Assembly (NCBI RefSeq): GCF_900100695.1 | Contig: NZ_FNCF01000004.1 | Span: forward strand, 310,001-374,000 | DNA: 64,000 nucleotides | Reading direction: 5' to 3' | Source of the DNA: Klenkia brasiliensis | GTDB lineage: Bacteria > Actinomycetota > Actinomycetes > Mycobacteriales > Geodermatophilaceae | Shown here: in pieces, positions 9,080-18,400 of the stretch | How the letters are laid out: every line of letters begins with the position of its first letter | Position numbering within the stretch: position 1 is the stretch's first letter | Position numbers and translations under genes: made by a program | Notes under the pieces: generated by a model | What the model was told of the DNA's origin: nothing | The model's input: only the letters and a program-made list of their open reading frames with translations | Databases searched by the model: none

Positions 9080-9274
9080 ATGGCCGACGGACCGTGGTTC
9101 TGGTGCCTGAAGGACAACGCGGTGGAGGGGCCCGACGGCTGCGCCGAGCGGCACCGGCTCGGGCCCTTCGCCACCCGCGAGGAGGCCGAGCACGCGCTGG
9201 AGAAGGTCGCCGAGCGCAACGAGAAGGCCGACGCCGAGGACCGTGCGTGGGACCGGGGCGAGCGCAGCAGCTGA
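9080..9274 (+). CDS. Small conserved actinobacterial protein (function unknown)
   Basis: A 64-aa soluble protein with a compact aromatic N-terminus (WFWCLKDNAVEG), a Gly-Cys-Ala pair, the segment RLGPFATREEAEHALE and a charged tail. The LGPFAT-EEA segment resembles the SPOR-like small proteins common in actinobacteria. It has a good Shine-Dalgarno (AGGAG, 8 nt before the ATG). It is divergent from the diguanylate cyclase gene. No enzymatic motif is visible. Confidence 0.7.
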   Translation: MADGPWFWCLKDNAVEGPDGCAERHRLGPFATREEAEHALEKVAERNEKADAEDRAWDRGERSS

Positions 9275-9322
9275 CCCGGGCATGATCACAGCCGGGGTCC
9301 GCTTCGAGGTGGGGGAGACGAC

Positions 9323-10030
9323 GTGACGGAGAGCAGCGCGGTCGGCCGGCCGGTCGGCGAGCTGGTCGTGGGCGTGCTGGGCGGCACCGGGCCGCAGGGC
9401 CGGGGGCTGGGGGTCCGCTGGGCCGCTGCGGGGCAGCGCGTGCTGCTGGGCTCCCGCGACGCCGACCGGGCCCAGGAGGTCGCCGCGCAGGTGGCCGACC
9501 GGGCGACGGCGGCCTCGGGCGGGGCCGAGGTCTCGGTGCGCGGCGGGTCCAACCACGACGTGGCCGGTGCCGCCGACGTGGTCGTGGTGGCGGTGCCCTA
9601 CGACGGCCACGCCGAGCTGCTGGCCGAGCTGGCGCCGGTGCTGGCCGGCAAGGTCGTCGTGGACTGCGTGGTGCCGATGGGCTGGGACGAGCTGGGCGCC
9701 TACGTGCTCGACGTCCCCGAGGGCAGCGTCACCCAGCAGGCCGCCGCGCTGCTGCCCGACAGCCTCGTCGTCGGGGCCTTCCACCACCTGTCGGCGGTCT
9801 CGCTGGAGGACCTCTCCCACCCGACCCTGGAGGGCGACGTGATGGTGGTCGGGGACGACCGCGGCGCGATGGACCTGGTGCAGGCACTGGCCGGGCAGCT
9901 GCCGGGCCTGCGCGGGGTCTACGCCGGCCGGCTGCGCAACGCCCGCCAGGTGGAGGCGCTGACCATCAACCTGGTGTCGGTGAACCGCCGGTACAGGACG
10001 CACGCCGGCATCCGGGTCACCGGCGTCTGA
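9323..10030 (+). CDS. npdG: F420H2:NADP oxidoreductase (NADPH-dependent F420 reductase)
   Basis: This 235-aa protein has an N-terminal Rossmann motif VLGGTGPQGRGLG (about 18-30), then the SRDADRAQEVA segment that recognises the NADP phosphate, a central ADVVVVAVPYDGH strand and a C-terminal part ending in the usual NINRRY-like motif (here SVNRRY). This is the TIGR01915 type, which transfers hydride between NADPH and deazaflavin F420. It would supply F420H2 to the F420-dependent enzymes encoded at 29461 and 33511. GTG start after GGGGAG. The stop overlaps the next ATG by one base. Confidence 0.88.
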   Translation: MTESSAVGRPVGELVVGVLGGTGPQGRGLGVRWAAAGQRVLLGSRDADRAQEVAAQVADRATAASGGAEVSVRGGSNHDVAGAADVVVVAVPYDGHAELLAELAPVLAGKVVVDCVVPMGWDELGAYVLDVPEGSVTQQAAALLPDSLVVGAFHHLSAVSLEDLSHPTLEGDVMVVGDDRGAMDLVQALAGQLPGLRGVYAGRLRNARQVEALTINLVSVNRRYRTHAGIRVTGV

Positions 10031-10341
10031 TGACCGGGGACGACGTCCGGTCGGCCACCTTCGCCCGGCCCGGCTTCGGCAAGCGCGGCTACGCCCCGGA
10101 CGAGGTCGACGACTTCCTGGACCGCGCGGCGGCCGAGCTCGACGCGCGGGCCGCCGGCCGGCCCCCGTCGATGGGGCCGGCCGACGTGGCGCAGGTCGTG
10201 TTCCGCAAGCCCCCGGTGGGCAAGCGCGGCTACGCCGAGGCCGACGTCGACGACTTCCTCGACCGGCTCGCCGCCGCGCTGGGCGGCGGCGGGGCGGGCG
10301 GCCGGGGCATCGAGCTGAACGGTCAGCCCCTGCAGCCCTGA
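10030..10341 (+). CDS. Small protein with two DivIVA-type domain motifs
   Basis: The product (103 aa) consists of two near-repeats: FARPGFGKRGYAPDEVDDFL and FRKPPVGKRGYAEADVDDFL, each the start of a DivIVA domain (a TIGR03544-like repeat), joined by a short linker and ending in a Gly-rich tail. It lacks the long coiled coil of Wag31/DivIVA, so it may bind membrane or partner proteins without forming the polar scaffold. ATG overlaps the npdG stop (TGATG), indicating translational coupling to an F420 reductase, a pairing whose meaning is unclear. Confidence 0.75.
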   Translation: MTGDDVRSATFARPGFGKRGYAPDEVDDFLDRAAAELDARAAGRPPSMGPADVAQVVFRKPPVGKRGYAEADVDDFLDRLAAALGGGGAGGRGIELNGQPLQP

Positions 10342-10345
10342 CCGG

Positions 10346-10951
10346 TCAGAGGCCGACCCGGACGCAGACGTTGGGCAGGGTGAGGCTCACGGTGTAGCCC
10401 GACGGGCACGTGCCGCCGGCGGTCAGCGCGATGTCGGCCACCCCCGCGGTGGGGGCCGCGACGCCGACGGTGCCGGTGACGCCCACGGTGCCGGTGGGGG
10501 CGGCCACGCCGACGGTGCCGGTGACGCCCACGGTGCCGGTGGGGGCGGCCACGCCGACGCTGCCGGTGACCCCGACGCCGGCGGTGGGGGCCGTGACACC
10601 CACGCCGGCCGTCGTGCCGACACCCGCGGTGGTGCCGACGCCGGCGGTCACCCCGACCCCTGCCGTGCTGCCCTGCGACGCGGTGGGCGCGGTGGGCGCG
10701 GTGCCGGCGACCGGCGCGGTGTCGGCGGTCGGCGCGGCCGAACCGGTGGCGGCCGGCGTGCCGGTGGCGGCGGTGCTGCCGACCGGCGCGGTGTCGGCGG
10801 TCGGGGCGGCGGCCGCGGTGGGGGCGGTCGCCGCGGTCGGGGCCGTGCCGGGGTCGCCGGGGGCCGCGTTCGCGGCCACCCCGCCGACGACGGCGGCGAG
10901 GAAGACGACGCCCGAGGCGACGCCGATGACTGCGGTGCGGTCGATCTTCAC
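10346..10951 (-). CDS. Exported low-complexity protein with Val-Gly-Val / Ala-Pro-Thr repeats
   Basis: A 201-aa secreted protein. Residues 1-30 form a signal peptide ending ANA-APGD. Residues about 34-85 are Ala/Pro/Thr-rich; residues about 90-180 are tandem units of VGVT, GTVGVAAPT and TAGVG type, including a 45-bp DNA repeat near 10456-10590. The C-terminus is a non-repetitive module with two Cys (CPSGYTVSLTLPNVC) that could form a disulfide. The GTG at 10951 has GGAGGAG about 8 nt upstream. No family is recognised; the composition suggests an extracellular or cell-wall structural protein. Confidence 0.72.
   Translation of the reverse strand: MKIDRTAVIGVASGVVFLAAVVGGVAANAAPGDPGTAPTAATAPTAAAAPTADTAPVGSTAATGTPAATGSAAPTADTAPVAGTAPTAPTASQGSTAGVGVTAGVGTTAGVGTTAGVGVTAPTAGVGVTGSVGVAAPTGTVGVTGTVGVAAPTGTVGVTGTVGVAAPTAGVADIALTAGGTCPSGYTVSLTLPNVCVRVGL
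10456..10590. repeat. 45-bp tandem repeat inside the exported protein gene
   Basis: Three units of 45 bp follow each other. The first two are nearly identical and the third is diverged. Each encodes about 15 residues of the GTVGVTGTVGVAAPT type on the minus strand. The repeat keeps the reading frame. Confidence 0.7.
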
Positions 10952-11034
10952 GGTCGTGCTCCTCCGGGGTGGGGCGTGTGCTCCGGAGTGTCGGCAATGC
11001 GGACGGTCCTGTTCAGCTGAACCGCCCGATCGGG

Positions 11035-11904
11035 TCAGAAGCTGTGCTCCGGCCCGGGGAACGCGCCGCTGCGCACCTCCGCGGCGTACTCCTGCGCGGC
11101 CCGCAGCAGCTCGCCCCGCAGGTCGGCGTACTTCTTCACGAACCGCGGCACCCGCCCGCCGTTGAGCCCGGCCATGTCCGGCCAGACCAGCACCTGGGCG
11201 TCGCACCCCACCCCGGCGCCGATGCCCACGGTGGGCACCGCCAGCTCCGCGGTCACCCGGGCGGCGACGTCGGCCGGCACCATCTCCAGGACGACGGCGA
11301 AGGCCCCGGCGTCGGCGACCGCGCGGGCGTCGGCGAGCACCTGGTCGGCGGCGTCGCCGCGGCCCTGCACCCGGAACCCGCCGAGGGCGTGCTCGGACTG
11401 CGGGGTGAACCCGACGTGGCCCATCACCGGGATGCCGTTCTCGGCCAGCAGCTTGACCTGCGGGGCCACCCGGGCACCGCCCTCGAGCTTCACCGCCTGC
11501 GCGCCGCCCTCCTTCATCATCCGCACCGCGGTGCCGAAGGCCTGCTCGGGCGAGGCCTCGTAGGACCCGAACGGCAGGTCGGCCACGATCAGCGCCCGCG
11601 ACGTGGACCGGGTGACCGCCTTGGTGAACACCAGCAGGTCCTCCACCGTCACCGGCACGGTGGAGGAGTGGCCCAGCACCACGTTGCCGGCCGAGTCCCC
11701 GACCAGCAGGACCGGGATGCCGGCCTCCTCGAACACCCGCGCGGTGTAGGTGTCGTAGGCGGTCAGCATCGCCCACCTGTCGCCGTCGGCCTTGGCCTGC
11801 TGCAGGTGGTGGATCCGCACCCGGGCGGTGGGGGAGCCCCCGCCGTAGAGCACGGGCTCGGAGCTGGGGGAGGGGGACGACGACGGCGTGGTCACGGCGC
11901 CCAT
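11035..11904 (-). CDS. panB: 3-methyl-2-oxobutanoate hydroxymethyltransferase (PanB)
   Basis: This 289-aa TIM-barrel enzyme transfers a hydroxymethyl group from 5,10-methylenetetrahydrofolate to 2-oxoisovalerate, giving ketopantoate for pantothenate and CoA. Diagnostic stretches are [32 protein letters not shown] (Mg2+ Asp), VKLEGG, the GHVGFTPQ loop and catalytic Glu in [10 protein letters not shown]. The upstream open frame overlaps the divergent transpeptidase gene, so ATG at 11904 is chosen; the first 25 or so residues are a Ser/Pro-rich extension as in other actinobacterial PanB. Divergent from the 12044 gene. Confidence 0.95.
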   Translation of the reverse strand: MGAVTTPSSSPSPSSEPVLYGGGSPTARVRIHHLQQAKADGDRWAMLTAYDTYTARVFEEAGIPVLLVGDSAGNVVLGHSSTVPVTVEDLLVFTKAVTRSTSRALIVADLPFGSYEASPEQAFGTAVRMMKEGGAQAVKLEGGARVAPQVKLLAENGIPVMGHVGFTPQSEHALGGFRVQGRGDAADQVLADARAVADAGAFAVVLEMVPADVAARVTAELAVPTVGIGAGVGCDAQVLVWPDMAGLNGGRVPRFVKKYADLRGELLRAAQEYAAEVRSGAFPGPEHSF

Positions 11905-11928
11905 CCTGCACCGGCGCCGGATGGGGAA

Positions 11929-11960
11929 CACCTGACAGGTGCAGAACGGAACACTGTCGT
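11929..11960. promoter_or_regulatory. Palindromes in the panB / transpeptidase divergent region
   Basis: The 139-bp region between the two starts contains the perfect palindrome CACCTG-A-CAGGTG at 11929-11941, followed at once by GGAAC-N6-GTTCC (about 11947-11962). They could be operators for one or both genes. No regulator is assigned; the GAAC/GTTC spacing (6) is not that of a LexA box (4). Confidence 0.35.
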
Positions 11961-12043
11961 TCCTGCACGCGGCGGACCCGCCTGTGCGCCCGTCGCGCTG
12001 GTTGGATCCGCTGCACCACCGCCTGCCCCGAGCCGAGGTCACG

Positions 12044-13249
12044 ATGCCCGTCCGCCGCCGCGCACCGCTCGCCTTGCTGCTGGTCGCGCTCGCCGTCCTG
12101 GCCGGTTGCCGGTCGGAGGTCGACGACGGGGTGGCCGCCGCGCCGACCACCACCGCGGCGGGCCCGACCGCAGCTCCGGTGCCCGCCGCGGTCATCAGCG
12201 TCGACCCGCCGCTCGGCTCCACCGACGTCGACCCGGTCACCCCGCTGCGGGTGCTGGCCGGGCACGGCACCCTCACCGGCGTCACGGTCACCGCCGCCGA
12301 CGGCACCCCGCTGCCGGGGACGCTCGACGCCGCCGCCGGCACCTGGACAGCCTCGGCGGACCTGGGCTACGGCACGACCTACGCCGTGGACGCCACCGCC
12401 ACCGACGCCACCGGCCGGACCAGCACGGCGTCCGGCACGGTCGGCACCGTCACCCCGCGCACGCTCACCCTGCCGACGGTCTTCCCGGGCGCCGACACCC
12501 CCGTCGTGGGCGTCGGCCAGCCCATCTCGATCACCTTCGACGAGGACGTCACCGACCGGGCCGCCGTCGAGCGCCGGCTGTCGGTCGTCACCACCCCGCA
12601 CGTCGACGGGTCCTGGTCGTGGCTCTCGGACCGCACCGTGCACTACCGGCCGGCCGCCTACTGGCCGGCGCACACCCACGTCGTGGTCGACGCCGACCTC
12701 TACGGCGTCGACGTCGGGGACGGCATCCACGGCCAGGCGAGCCGGCACGTGGAGTTCGACACCGGCCCGAAGAAGGTCGGCGTCGTCGACGCCACCGAGC
12801 ACGTGCTGCGGCTCTACGTCGACGACCAGCTGGTGCAGACGATGCCGACGTCCCTGGGCAAGCCGTCCAGCCCCACGCCGTCGGGCACCTACGTGGTCAT
12901 GCAGCAGTCGCGGCACTACACGATGGACTCCTCCACCTACGGTGTGCCGATCGACGCCCCCGGCGGCTACCGGACCGACGTGGAGTACGCCTCCCGGCTG
13001 TCGAACTCCGGGATCTTCGTGCACGCCGCCCCGTGGTCGGTCGGCCAGCAGGGGTACCGCAACGTCTCCCACGGCTGCCTGAACGTCTCCACCGCCGACG
13101 CGGGCTGGTTCTACGCGAACTTCGGCCGCGGGGACGTCGTCGAGGTGAGCAACGCCGGGCCGCGGCTCACCGAGACCGACGGGTTCGGCGACTGGAACGT
13201 CGGCTGGGACGAATGGGTCGCGGGGTCGGCGCTGCACCCCGGCGTCTGA
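12044..13249 (+). CDS. L,D-transpeptidase lipoprotein (YkuD domain, Ig-like domains)
   Basis: The 401-aa product starts with a lipoprotein signal (LAVLAGC, lipidated Cys at about 22), a Thr/Ala-rich linker, an Ig-like/Big_10 region (about 55-245) and a C-terminal YkuD domain (about 246-370) with the catalytic SHGCLNVS motif near residues 341-348 and HAAPWSVG upstream. Such Ldt enzymes make 3-3 peptidoglycan cross-links at the outer membrane face. ATG 12044 is chosen because the lipobox then lies at the normal distance; an in-frame start at 11939 would bury the signal. Single gene, divergent from panB. Confidence 0.92.
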   Translation: MPVRRRAPLALLLVALAVLAGCRSEVDDGVAAAPTTTAAGPTAAPVPAAVISVDPPLGSTDVDPVTPLRVLAGHGTLTGVTVTAADGTPLPGTLDAAAGTWTASADLGYGTTYAVDATATDATGRTSTASGTVGTVTPRTLTLPTVFPGADTPVVGVGQPISITFDEDVTDRAAVERRLSVVTTPHVDGSWSWLSDRTVHYRPAAYWPAHTHVVVDADLYGVDVGDGIHGQASRHVEFDTGPKKVGVVDATEHVLRLYVDDQLVQTMPTSLGKPSSPTPSGTYVVMQQSRHYTMDSSTYGVPIDAPGGYRTDVEYASRLSNSGIFVHAAPWSVGQQGYRNVSHGCLNVSTADAGWFYANFGRGDVVEVSNAGPRLTETDGFGDWNVGWDEWVAGSALHPGV

Positions 13250-13282
13250 CCTGCCACCCCGACGGGGCAGGCTCCGGGTGTC

Positions 13283-13309
13283 GTAACCGAGCCGACACGA
13301 CCGGGAGAC
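13283..13309 (+). promoter_or_regulatory. Possible GlnR half-sites before glnA2
   Basis: GTAAC (13283), GACAC (13294) and GAGAC (13305) are each separated by exactly 6 nt, matching the actinobacterial GlnR pattern gTnAC-n6-GaAAC in spacing. The last half-site overlaps the translation start region, and the fourth is missing, so this is weaker than the site at glnA1. Confidence 0.35.
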
Positions 13310-13312
13310 AGG

Positions 13313-14662
13313 ATGCCGAGCATGGACCGCCAGCAGGAGTTCGTCCTGCGCACCCTGGAAGAGCGCGACCTCCGGTTCGTCCGGCTGTGGTTCACCGACG
13401 TGTCCGGTTACCTCAAGGCCGTGGCCGTGGCGCCGGCCGAGATCGAGGCGGCGTTCGCCGAGGGCATCGGGTTCGACGGGTCGGCCATCGAGGGCTTCGC
13501 CCGGGTCTACGAGTCCGACATGCTGCTCAAGCCCGACCCCGGCACCTTCCAGGTGATGCCCTCGGCCAAGGGCGGCACCAGCGAGACCGCGCGGATGTTC
13601 TGCGACATCACGCTGCCCGACGGCAGCCCCGCCTGGGCCGACCCGCGGCACGTGCTGCGCCGCGCGCTGGGCAAGGCCGCCGACATGGGGTTCACCTTCT
13701 ACACCCACCCCGAGATCGAGTTCTTCCTGCTCAAGGACCTCCCCGACGACGGCACCCCGCCCACCCCGGCCGACACCGGCGGGTACTTCGACCTGTCCAC
13801 GCACAACGTCGCGCACGACTTCCGCCGCGAGGCGGTCTTCGCGCTCGAGGCGATGGGCATCTCGGTGGAGTTCAGCCACCACGAGGTCGCGCCGGGCCAG
13901 CAGGAGATCGACCTGCGCTACGCCGACGCGCTGTCGATGGCCGACAACATCATGACGCTGCGGCACGTGGTCCGGGAGGTCGCGCTGGCCCAGGGCGTGC
14001 ACGCCACGTTCATGCCCAAGCCCTTCACCGACCTGGCCGGCTCGGCCATGCACACCCACCTGTCGCTGTTCGAGGGCGACCGCAACGCCTTCCACGACGC
14101 GGCCGACCCGATGCGGCTGTCGACCACCGGCAAGCAGTTCATCGCCGGGCTGCTCAAGCACGCCCGCGAGGTCACCGCCGTCACCAACCAGACGGTGAAC
14201 TCCTACCGCCGCCTGCTGGCCGGCACCGAGGCGCCCACGGCCGCCACCTGGGGCAAGGCCAACCGGTCGGCGCTGGTGCGGCTGCCCTCCTACAAGCCGT
14301 CCAAGGCCAACTCCGCCCGCGTCGAGGTGCGCTCGCCCGACAGCGCCTGCAACCCCTACCTGACCTTCGCGGTGCTGCTGGCCGCCGGGCTCAAGGGCAT
14401 CGAGGAGGGCTACGAGCTCCCGCCCGAGGCCGAGGACGACGTCTGGTCGCTCACCGACACCGAGCGGCGGGCCGCCGGCTACGAGGACCTGCCGGTGAGC
14501 CTGGGCGAGGCGCTGACCGCGATGGAGGGCAGCGAGCTGGTCGCCGAGACCCTCGGCGAGCACGTCTTCGAGTTCTTCCTGCGGAACAAGTGGGAGGAGT
14601 TCAACTCCTACCGCCGCAACGTCACCCCCTTCGAGCTCCAGCGCTACCTGCCCGGGCTGTAG
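13313..14662 (+). CDS. glnA2: Glutamine synthetase family protein, GlnA2 type
   Basis: A 449-aa class I glutamine synthetase-like enzyme: N-terminal beta-grasp (about 18-105; RLWFTDVSGYLKAVAVAPAE), GFDGSAIEGF, catalytic domain with HPEIEFFL, HHEVAPGQQEIDLRY, MPKPF, SAMHTHLSL, NQTVNSYRRL and RVEVRSPDSACNPYL. It would form glutamine or a gamma-glutamyl amide from glutamate, ATP and an amine; GlnA2-type paralogues in actinobacteria are not always true ammonia enzymes. No Tyr adenylylation context (NLYELP) is present. It lies upstream of the amidotransferase and glnE on the same strand, the usual actinobacterial glnA2-glnE neighbourhood. Confidence 0.9.
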   Translation: MPSMDRQQEFVLRTLEERDLRFVRLWFTDVSGYLKAVAVAPAEIEAAFAEGIGFDGSAIEGFARVYESDMLLKPDPGTFQVMPSAKGGTSETARMFCDITLPDGSPAWADPRHVLRRALGKAADMGFTFYTHPEIEFFLLKDLPDDGTPPTPADTGGYFDLSTHNVAHDFRREAVFALEAMGISVEFSHHEVAPGQQEIDLRYADALSMADNIMTLRHVVREVALAQGVHATFMPKPFTDLAGSAMHTHLSLFEGDRNAFHDAADPMRLSTTGKQFIAGLLKHAREVTAVTNQTVNSYRRLLAGTEAPTAATWGKANRSALVRLPSYKPSKANSARVEVRSPDSACNPYLTFAVLLAAGLKGIEEGYELPPEAEDDVWSLTDTERRAAGYEDLPVSLGEALTAMEGSELVAETLGEHVFEFFLRNKWEEFNSYRRNVTPFELQRYLPGL

Positions 14663-14670
14663 CCGCTCCG

Positions 14671-14676
14671 TAAGCT
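14671..14676 (+). promoter_or_regulatory. -10 element TAAGCT of a leaderless gene
   Basis: TAAGCT lies 6 nt before the GTG at 14683, with no Shine-Dalgarno between. This would start an amidotransferase-glnE transcript independent of glnA2. Confidence 0.45.
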
Positions 14677-14682
14677 CTCGGC

Positions 14683-15402
14683 GTGACCCGTCTGCTCGTC
14701 GTCGTCCCGTCCGACACCGACCCGCCGGCCCGGCTGGGGGAGTGGCTCACCGGGGCCGGCCTCGAGCTCGACGAGCGGCACCTGGACGCCGGCGACGAGG
14801 TCCCCGCCGACCTCTCCGGGCACGACGGCCTGCTGGTGCTCGGCGGCCCGCAGTCCTCACTGGACGAGGGCGCCACCGAGCTCGCCCCGGTGCGCGACCT
14901 GCTGGCGCAGGCCGCCGCCGACGACGTGCCGACCCTGGCCATCTGCCTGGGCGCGCAGCTGCTGGCCCAGGCCACCGGCGGCTCGACCCGGGTGCGACCG
15001 GACGGCCCGGAGGTCGGCGCCACCTTGGTCGCCCGCCGCGACGCCGCCGAGACCGACCCGGTGTTCGCCGGCGTCCCGCTCTCGCCCGACGTCATCGCCT
15101 GGCACCACGACGAGGTCGAGCGGCTGCCCGGCGGCGCGGTGGTCCTGGCCGCCAACCCGGTGTGCGACGTGCAGGCCTACCGCCTGGGGACGGCGGTCTA
15201 CGGGCTGCAGTTCCACATCGAGACCACCCCGGAGATCGCCGCGTCCTGGGCCGCGCACGACCCGGTCGGCGTCGCCTCCAGCGGGCTGGACGTCGCGGAG
15301 ATCAGCGCGCGCGCCGCGGCCGCGCACCCCGACCTGGCCGAGGTGTGGGCGCCCTTCGCCGGCCGGTTCGCCGACGTCGTGCACGCCCGCGCCCGCACGT
15401 GA
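14683..15402 (+). CDS. Class I glutamine amidotransferase
   Basis: A 239-aa GATase1 protein resembling the GMP-synthase-like stand-alone amidotransferases. The nucleophile elbow AICLGAQLLA puts Cys at residue 88, and the rest of the triad is His178 and Glu180 in LQFHIET. It should hydrolyse glutamine (or a gamma-glutamyl compound) to glutamate and ammonia. Placed between glnA2 and glnE and overlapping the glnE GTG by 4 bp, it probably belongs to nitrogen metabolism; a partner acceptor domain is not encoded here. GTG start appears leaderless (TAAGCT 6 nt upstream). Confidence 0.85.
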   Translation: MTRLLVVVPSDTDPPARLGEWLTGAGLELDERHLDAGDEVPADLSGHDGLLVLGGPQSSLDEGATELAPVRDLLAQAAADDVPTLAICLGAQLLAQATGGSTRVRPDGPEVGATLVARRDAAETDPVFAGVPLSPDVIAWHHDEVERLPGGAVVLAANPVCDVQAYRLGTAVYGLQFHIETTPEIAASWAAHDPVGVASSGLDVAEISARAAAAHPDLAEVWAPFAGRFADVVHARART

Positions 15403-18400
15403 CCGACCCGGTCGAGGTCCCGCGCCGGGCCGTCGTCCGGCTGGTCCGGCTCGGCTTCGAGGACGGCGAGCGGGTCGCCCGCCTGCTGGCCTCGCCGGAG
15501 CTCGGGCTGTGGGACCTCGACCGCAACGAGCCGGCCGACCCCGAGGCCGCGCCGGTGGTCTCCGCGCTCGCCCGGGCCGGTGACCCCGACCTGGCCGTGC
15601 TGACCCTCGCCCGGCTGGTGGAGGCCCTGGACCGCGAGGACCCCGGCGGCGAGCTGGCCGCCCACCTGCTGTCCCGGCTGCGCGGCTCGGCGAACCTGCG
15701 CGGCCAGCTGCTCGCCGTCCTCGGCGCCAGCGCGGGGCTGGACGACCACCTGGTCGCCCACCCCGAGGACTGGACCGTGCTGGACACCGACGACGGCCCG
15801 GTCCGGCCCACCCCGCTGTCGCTGGAGCAGCAGATGCTGCGCGCGGTGGGCGCCGACCCCGACGACCCGCCGTGGGGCGTGGGCCTGGGCACCCCGGCGC
15901 CGGACGCCGACGTCTCGCGGGTCCGCGACCTGCGCCGGGCCTACCTGCGGGCGGTGCTGTCGGTGGCCGGCCGCGACCTCGGCGGCGGGCTCGGCGCCGA
16001 CGAGGTGGCCGGCGAGCTCGCCGACCTGGCCGGCGCGGTCCTGGTGGCCGGGCTCGCCCTGGCCGTCGCCGACCAGCCGCCGGGTGCCCCGCACTGCCGG
16101 ATCGCGGTCATCGGGCTGGGCAAGTGCGGGGGTCGCGAGCTCAACTACGTCAGCGACGTCGACGTCGTGTTCGTCGCCGAGCCCCTGGACGGCGCCGACG
16201 ACGCCGAGGCCACCGCCACCGCGGCCAAGGTGTGCGCGACCCTGATGCGGGTCTGCCGTGAGGCGGCCTGGGAGGTCGACGCCGCGCTGCGCCCGGAGGG
16301 CAAGGCCGGCCAGCTGGTGCGCACCCTGGCCGGCCACGTCGCCTACTACGAGCAGTGGGCGGGCACCTGGGAGTTCCAGGCGCTGCTGAAGATGCGCGGC
16401 GTCGCCGGTGACCCGTCGCTGTGCCGGGAGTACGTCGACGCGCTGTGGCCGCTGGTCTGGAAGGCCGGTGACCGGCCCGGCTTCGTCGCCGAGGTGCAGG
16501 CGATGCGCCGCCGGGTCGAGTCGCTGATCCCGCCGGCCCAGGCCGGCCGGGAGCTCAAGCTGGGCCGGGGCGGGCTGCGCGACGTCGAGTTCAGCGTGCA
16601 GCTGCTGCAGCTGGTGCACGGCCGGGTCGACATCACGCTGCGCACCGGCGGCACGCTGCCCGGGCTGCTGGCGCTGTCGGTGGGCGGCTACGTCGGCCGG
16701 GAGGACGCCGCCACCCTCGCGGCCTCCTACCGGTTCCTGCGCACCGTCGAGCACCGGCTGCAGCTGCTGCGGCTGCGCCGCACCCACCTGCTGCCCACCG
16801 ACGAGGTGCAGCTGCGCTGGCTGGCCCGCTCCCTGGGCTACAAGCCCGACCACCGGGGGGACGCCGTCGCGGTGCTGCGCGCCGAGCTGGCGCTGCACAC
16901 CCGCGAGGTGCGGCGGATCCACGAAAAGCTGTTCTACCGGCCGCTGCTGTCCGCGGTGGCCCGGGTCCCCGGCGAGCAGCTGGCCCTGGGGTCGGAGGCG
17001 GCCGGGGTGTGGCTGCGGGCGCTGGGGTTCGCCGACCCCGACGGCGCGCTGCGGCACCTCGCCGCCCTGACCGGCGGGGTGTCGCGGTCGGCGTCCATGC
17101 AGCGCTACCTGCTGCCGGTGGTGCTGCAGACCCTGGCCTCGGCGGCCGACCCCGACGCCGGGCTGCTGGCCTACCGGCAGGTGTCGGAGGCCCTGGGCGG
17201 CAACCAGTGGTTCCTGCGGCTGCTGCGCGACGAGGGCCAGGTCGCCGAGCGGCTGGCGCTGCTGCTCGGTTCCTCGCAGTACGTCGCCGGGCTGCTCACC
17301 CGCACGCCCGAGGCGCTGCGGCTGCTGGCCCGCGACGAGGAGCTGGTGCCCCGTCCGGCGGCGGCGCTCACCTCGGCGTGGCGGCAGTCGGTGGCCCGGG
17401 CCGGCGACGCCGCCGAGGGGGTCCGGGTGCTGCGCGGGCTGCGCCGCACCGAGCTGCTGCGGGTCGCCTGCGCCGACCTGCTCGGCCTGCTGGACGTCGT
17501 CGGCGTCGGGGTGGCGCTGCGCGACGTCGCCGTCGCCACCCTCGAGGCCGGGCTGGACGCCGCCGTGCGCACCTGGGCGGCCGACGCCAAGGTGCCGGTC
17601 GACCAGGTGCCGGTCGACCTCGCCGTCATCGGCATGGGCCGGCTCGGGGGCCGGGAGATGAGCTACGGCTCAGACGCCGACGTGCTCTTCGTGCACCGGG
17701 TGCGCGAGGGGGCCGACGAGTCGCGGGCGGCCGGGGCGGCCAACCAGATCGCGCACGCGCTGCGGCGGCTGCTGGCCGAGCCCGCCCCCGACCCGGCCTT
17801 CGAGGTCGACGCCAACCTGCGCCCCGAGGGCCGGCAGGGGTCGTTGTCGCGCAGCCTCTCGGCGTTCGCGGAGTACTACCAGCGGTGGGTGTCGGTCTGG
17901 GAGGTGCAGGCCCTGCTGCGCGCCGAGCCGGTGGCCGGCGACGCTGCGCTCGGTCGCGACTTCTGCGCGCTGGTGGACCCCCTGCGCTGGCCGGCCGAGG
18001 GGCTCACCGACGCCCAGGTCGCCGAGATCCGCCGGATCAAGGCACGGGTGGAGAGCGAACGGCTGCCGCGCGGTGCCGACCCGGCCACGCACACCAAGCT
18101 CGGCCGGGGCGGCCTGGCCGACGTGGAGTGGACCGTGCAGCTGCTGCAGCTGCAGCACGCGCACGACCACCCGGCGCTGCGGGTCACCCCGACCGTCGAC
18201 GCGCTCGTCGCCCTCGGGGAGGCCGGGCTGCTGCCCACCGAGGACGTCGACGCGCTCCGGGACGCGTGGGAGCGGGCCAGCCGCGCGCGCAACGCCGTCT
18301 TCCTGGTCCGCGGCCGTCCCGGTGACCAGCTGCCCCGGCCGGGGCTGGAGCTGTCGGGGGTGGCCCGCGCCAGCGGCTACCCGGCCGACGCCGACCCGGG

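Noticed and set aside
10456-10590. Direct repeats considered as a CRISPR array
   Set aside because: Units are contiguous, without spacers, and keep the reading frame of a protein.
11947-11962. LexA/SOS box
   Set aside because: GAAC and GTTC are separated by 6 nt; the actinobacterial LexA box has 4.
10346-14563. A long open frame on the minus strand joining the repeat protein to regions opposite glnA2 and the transpeptidase
   Set aside because: Only the part up to 10951 has a start, RBS and signal peptide; the rest is antisense to real genes.
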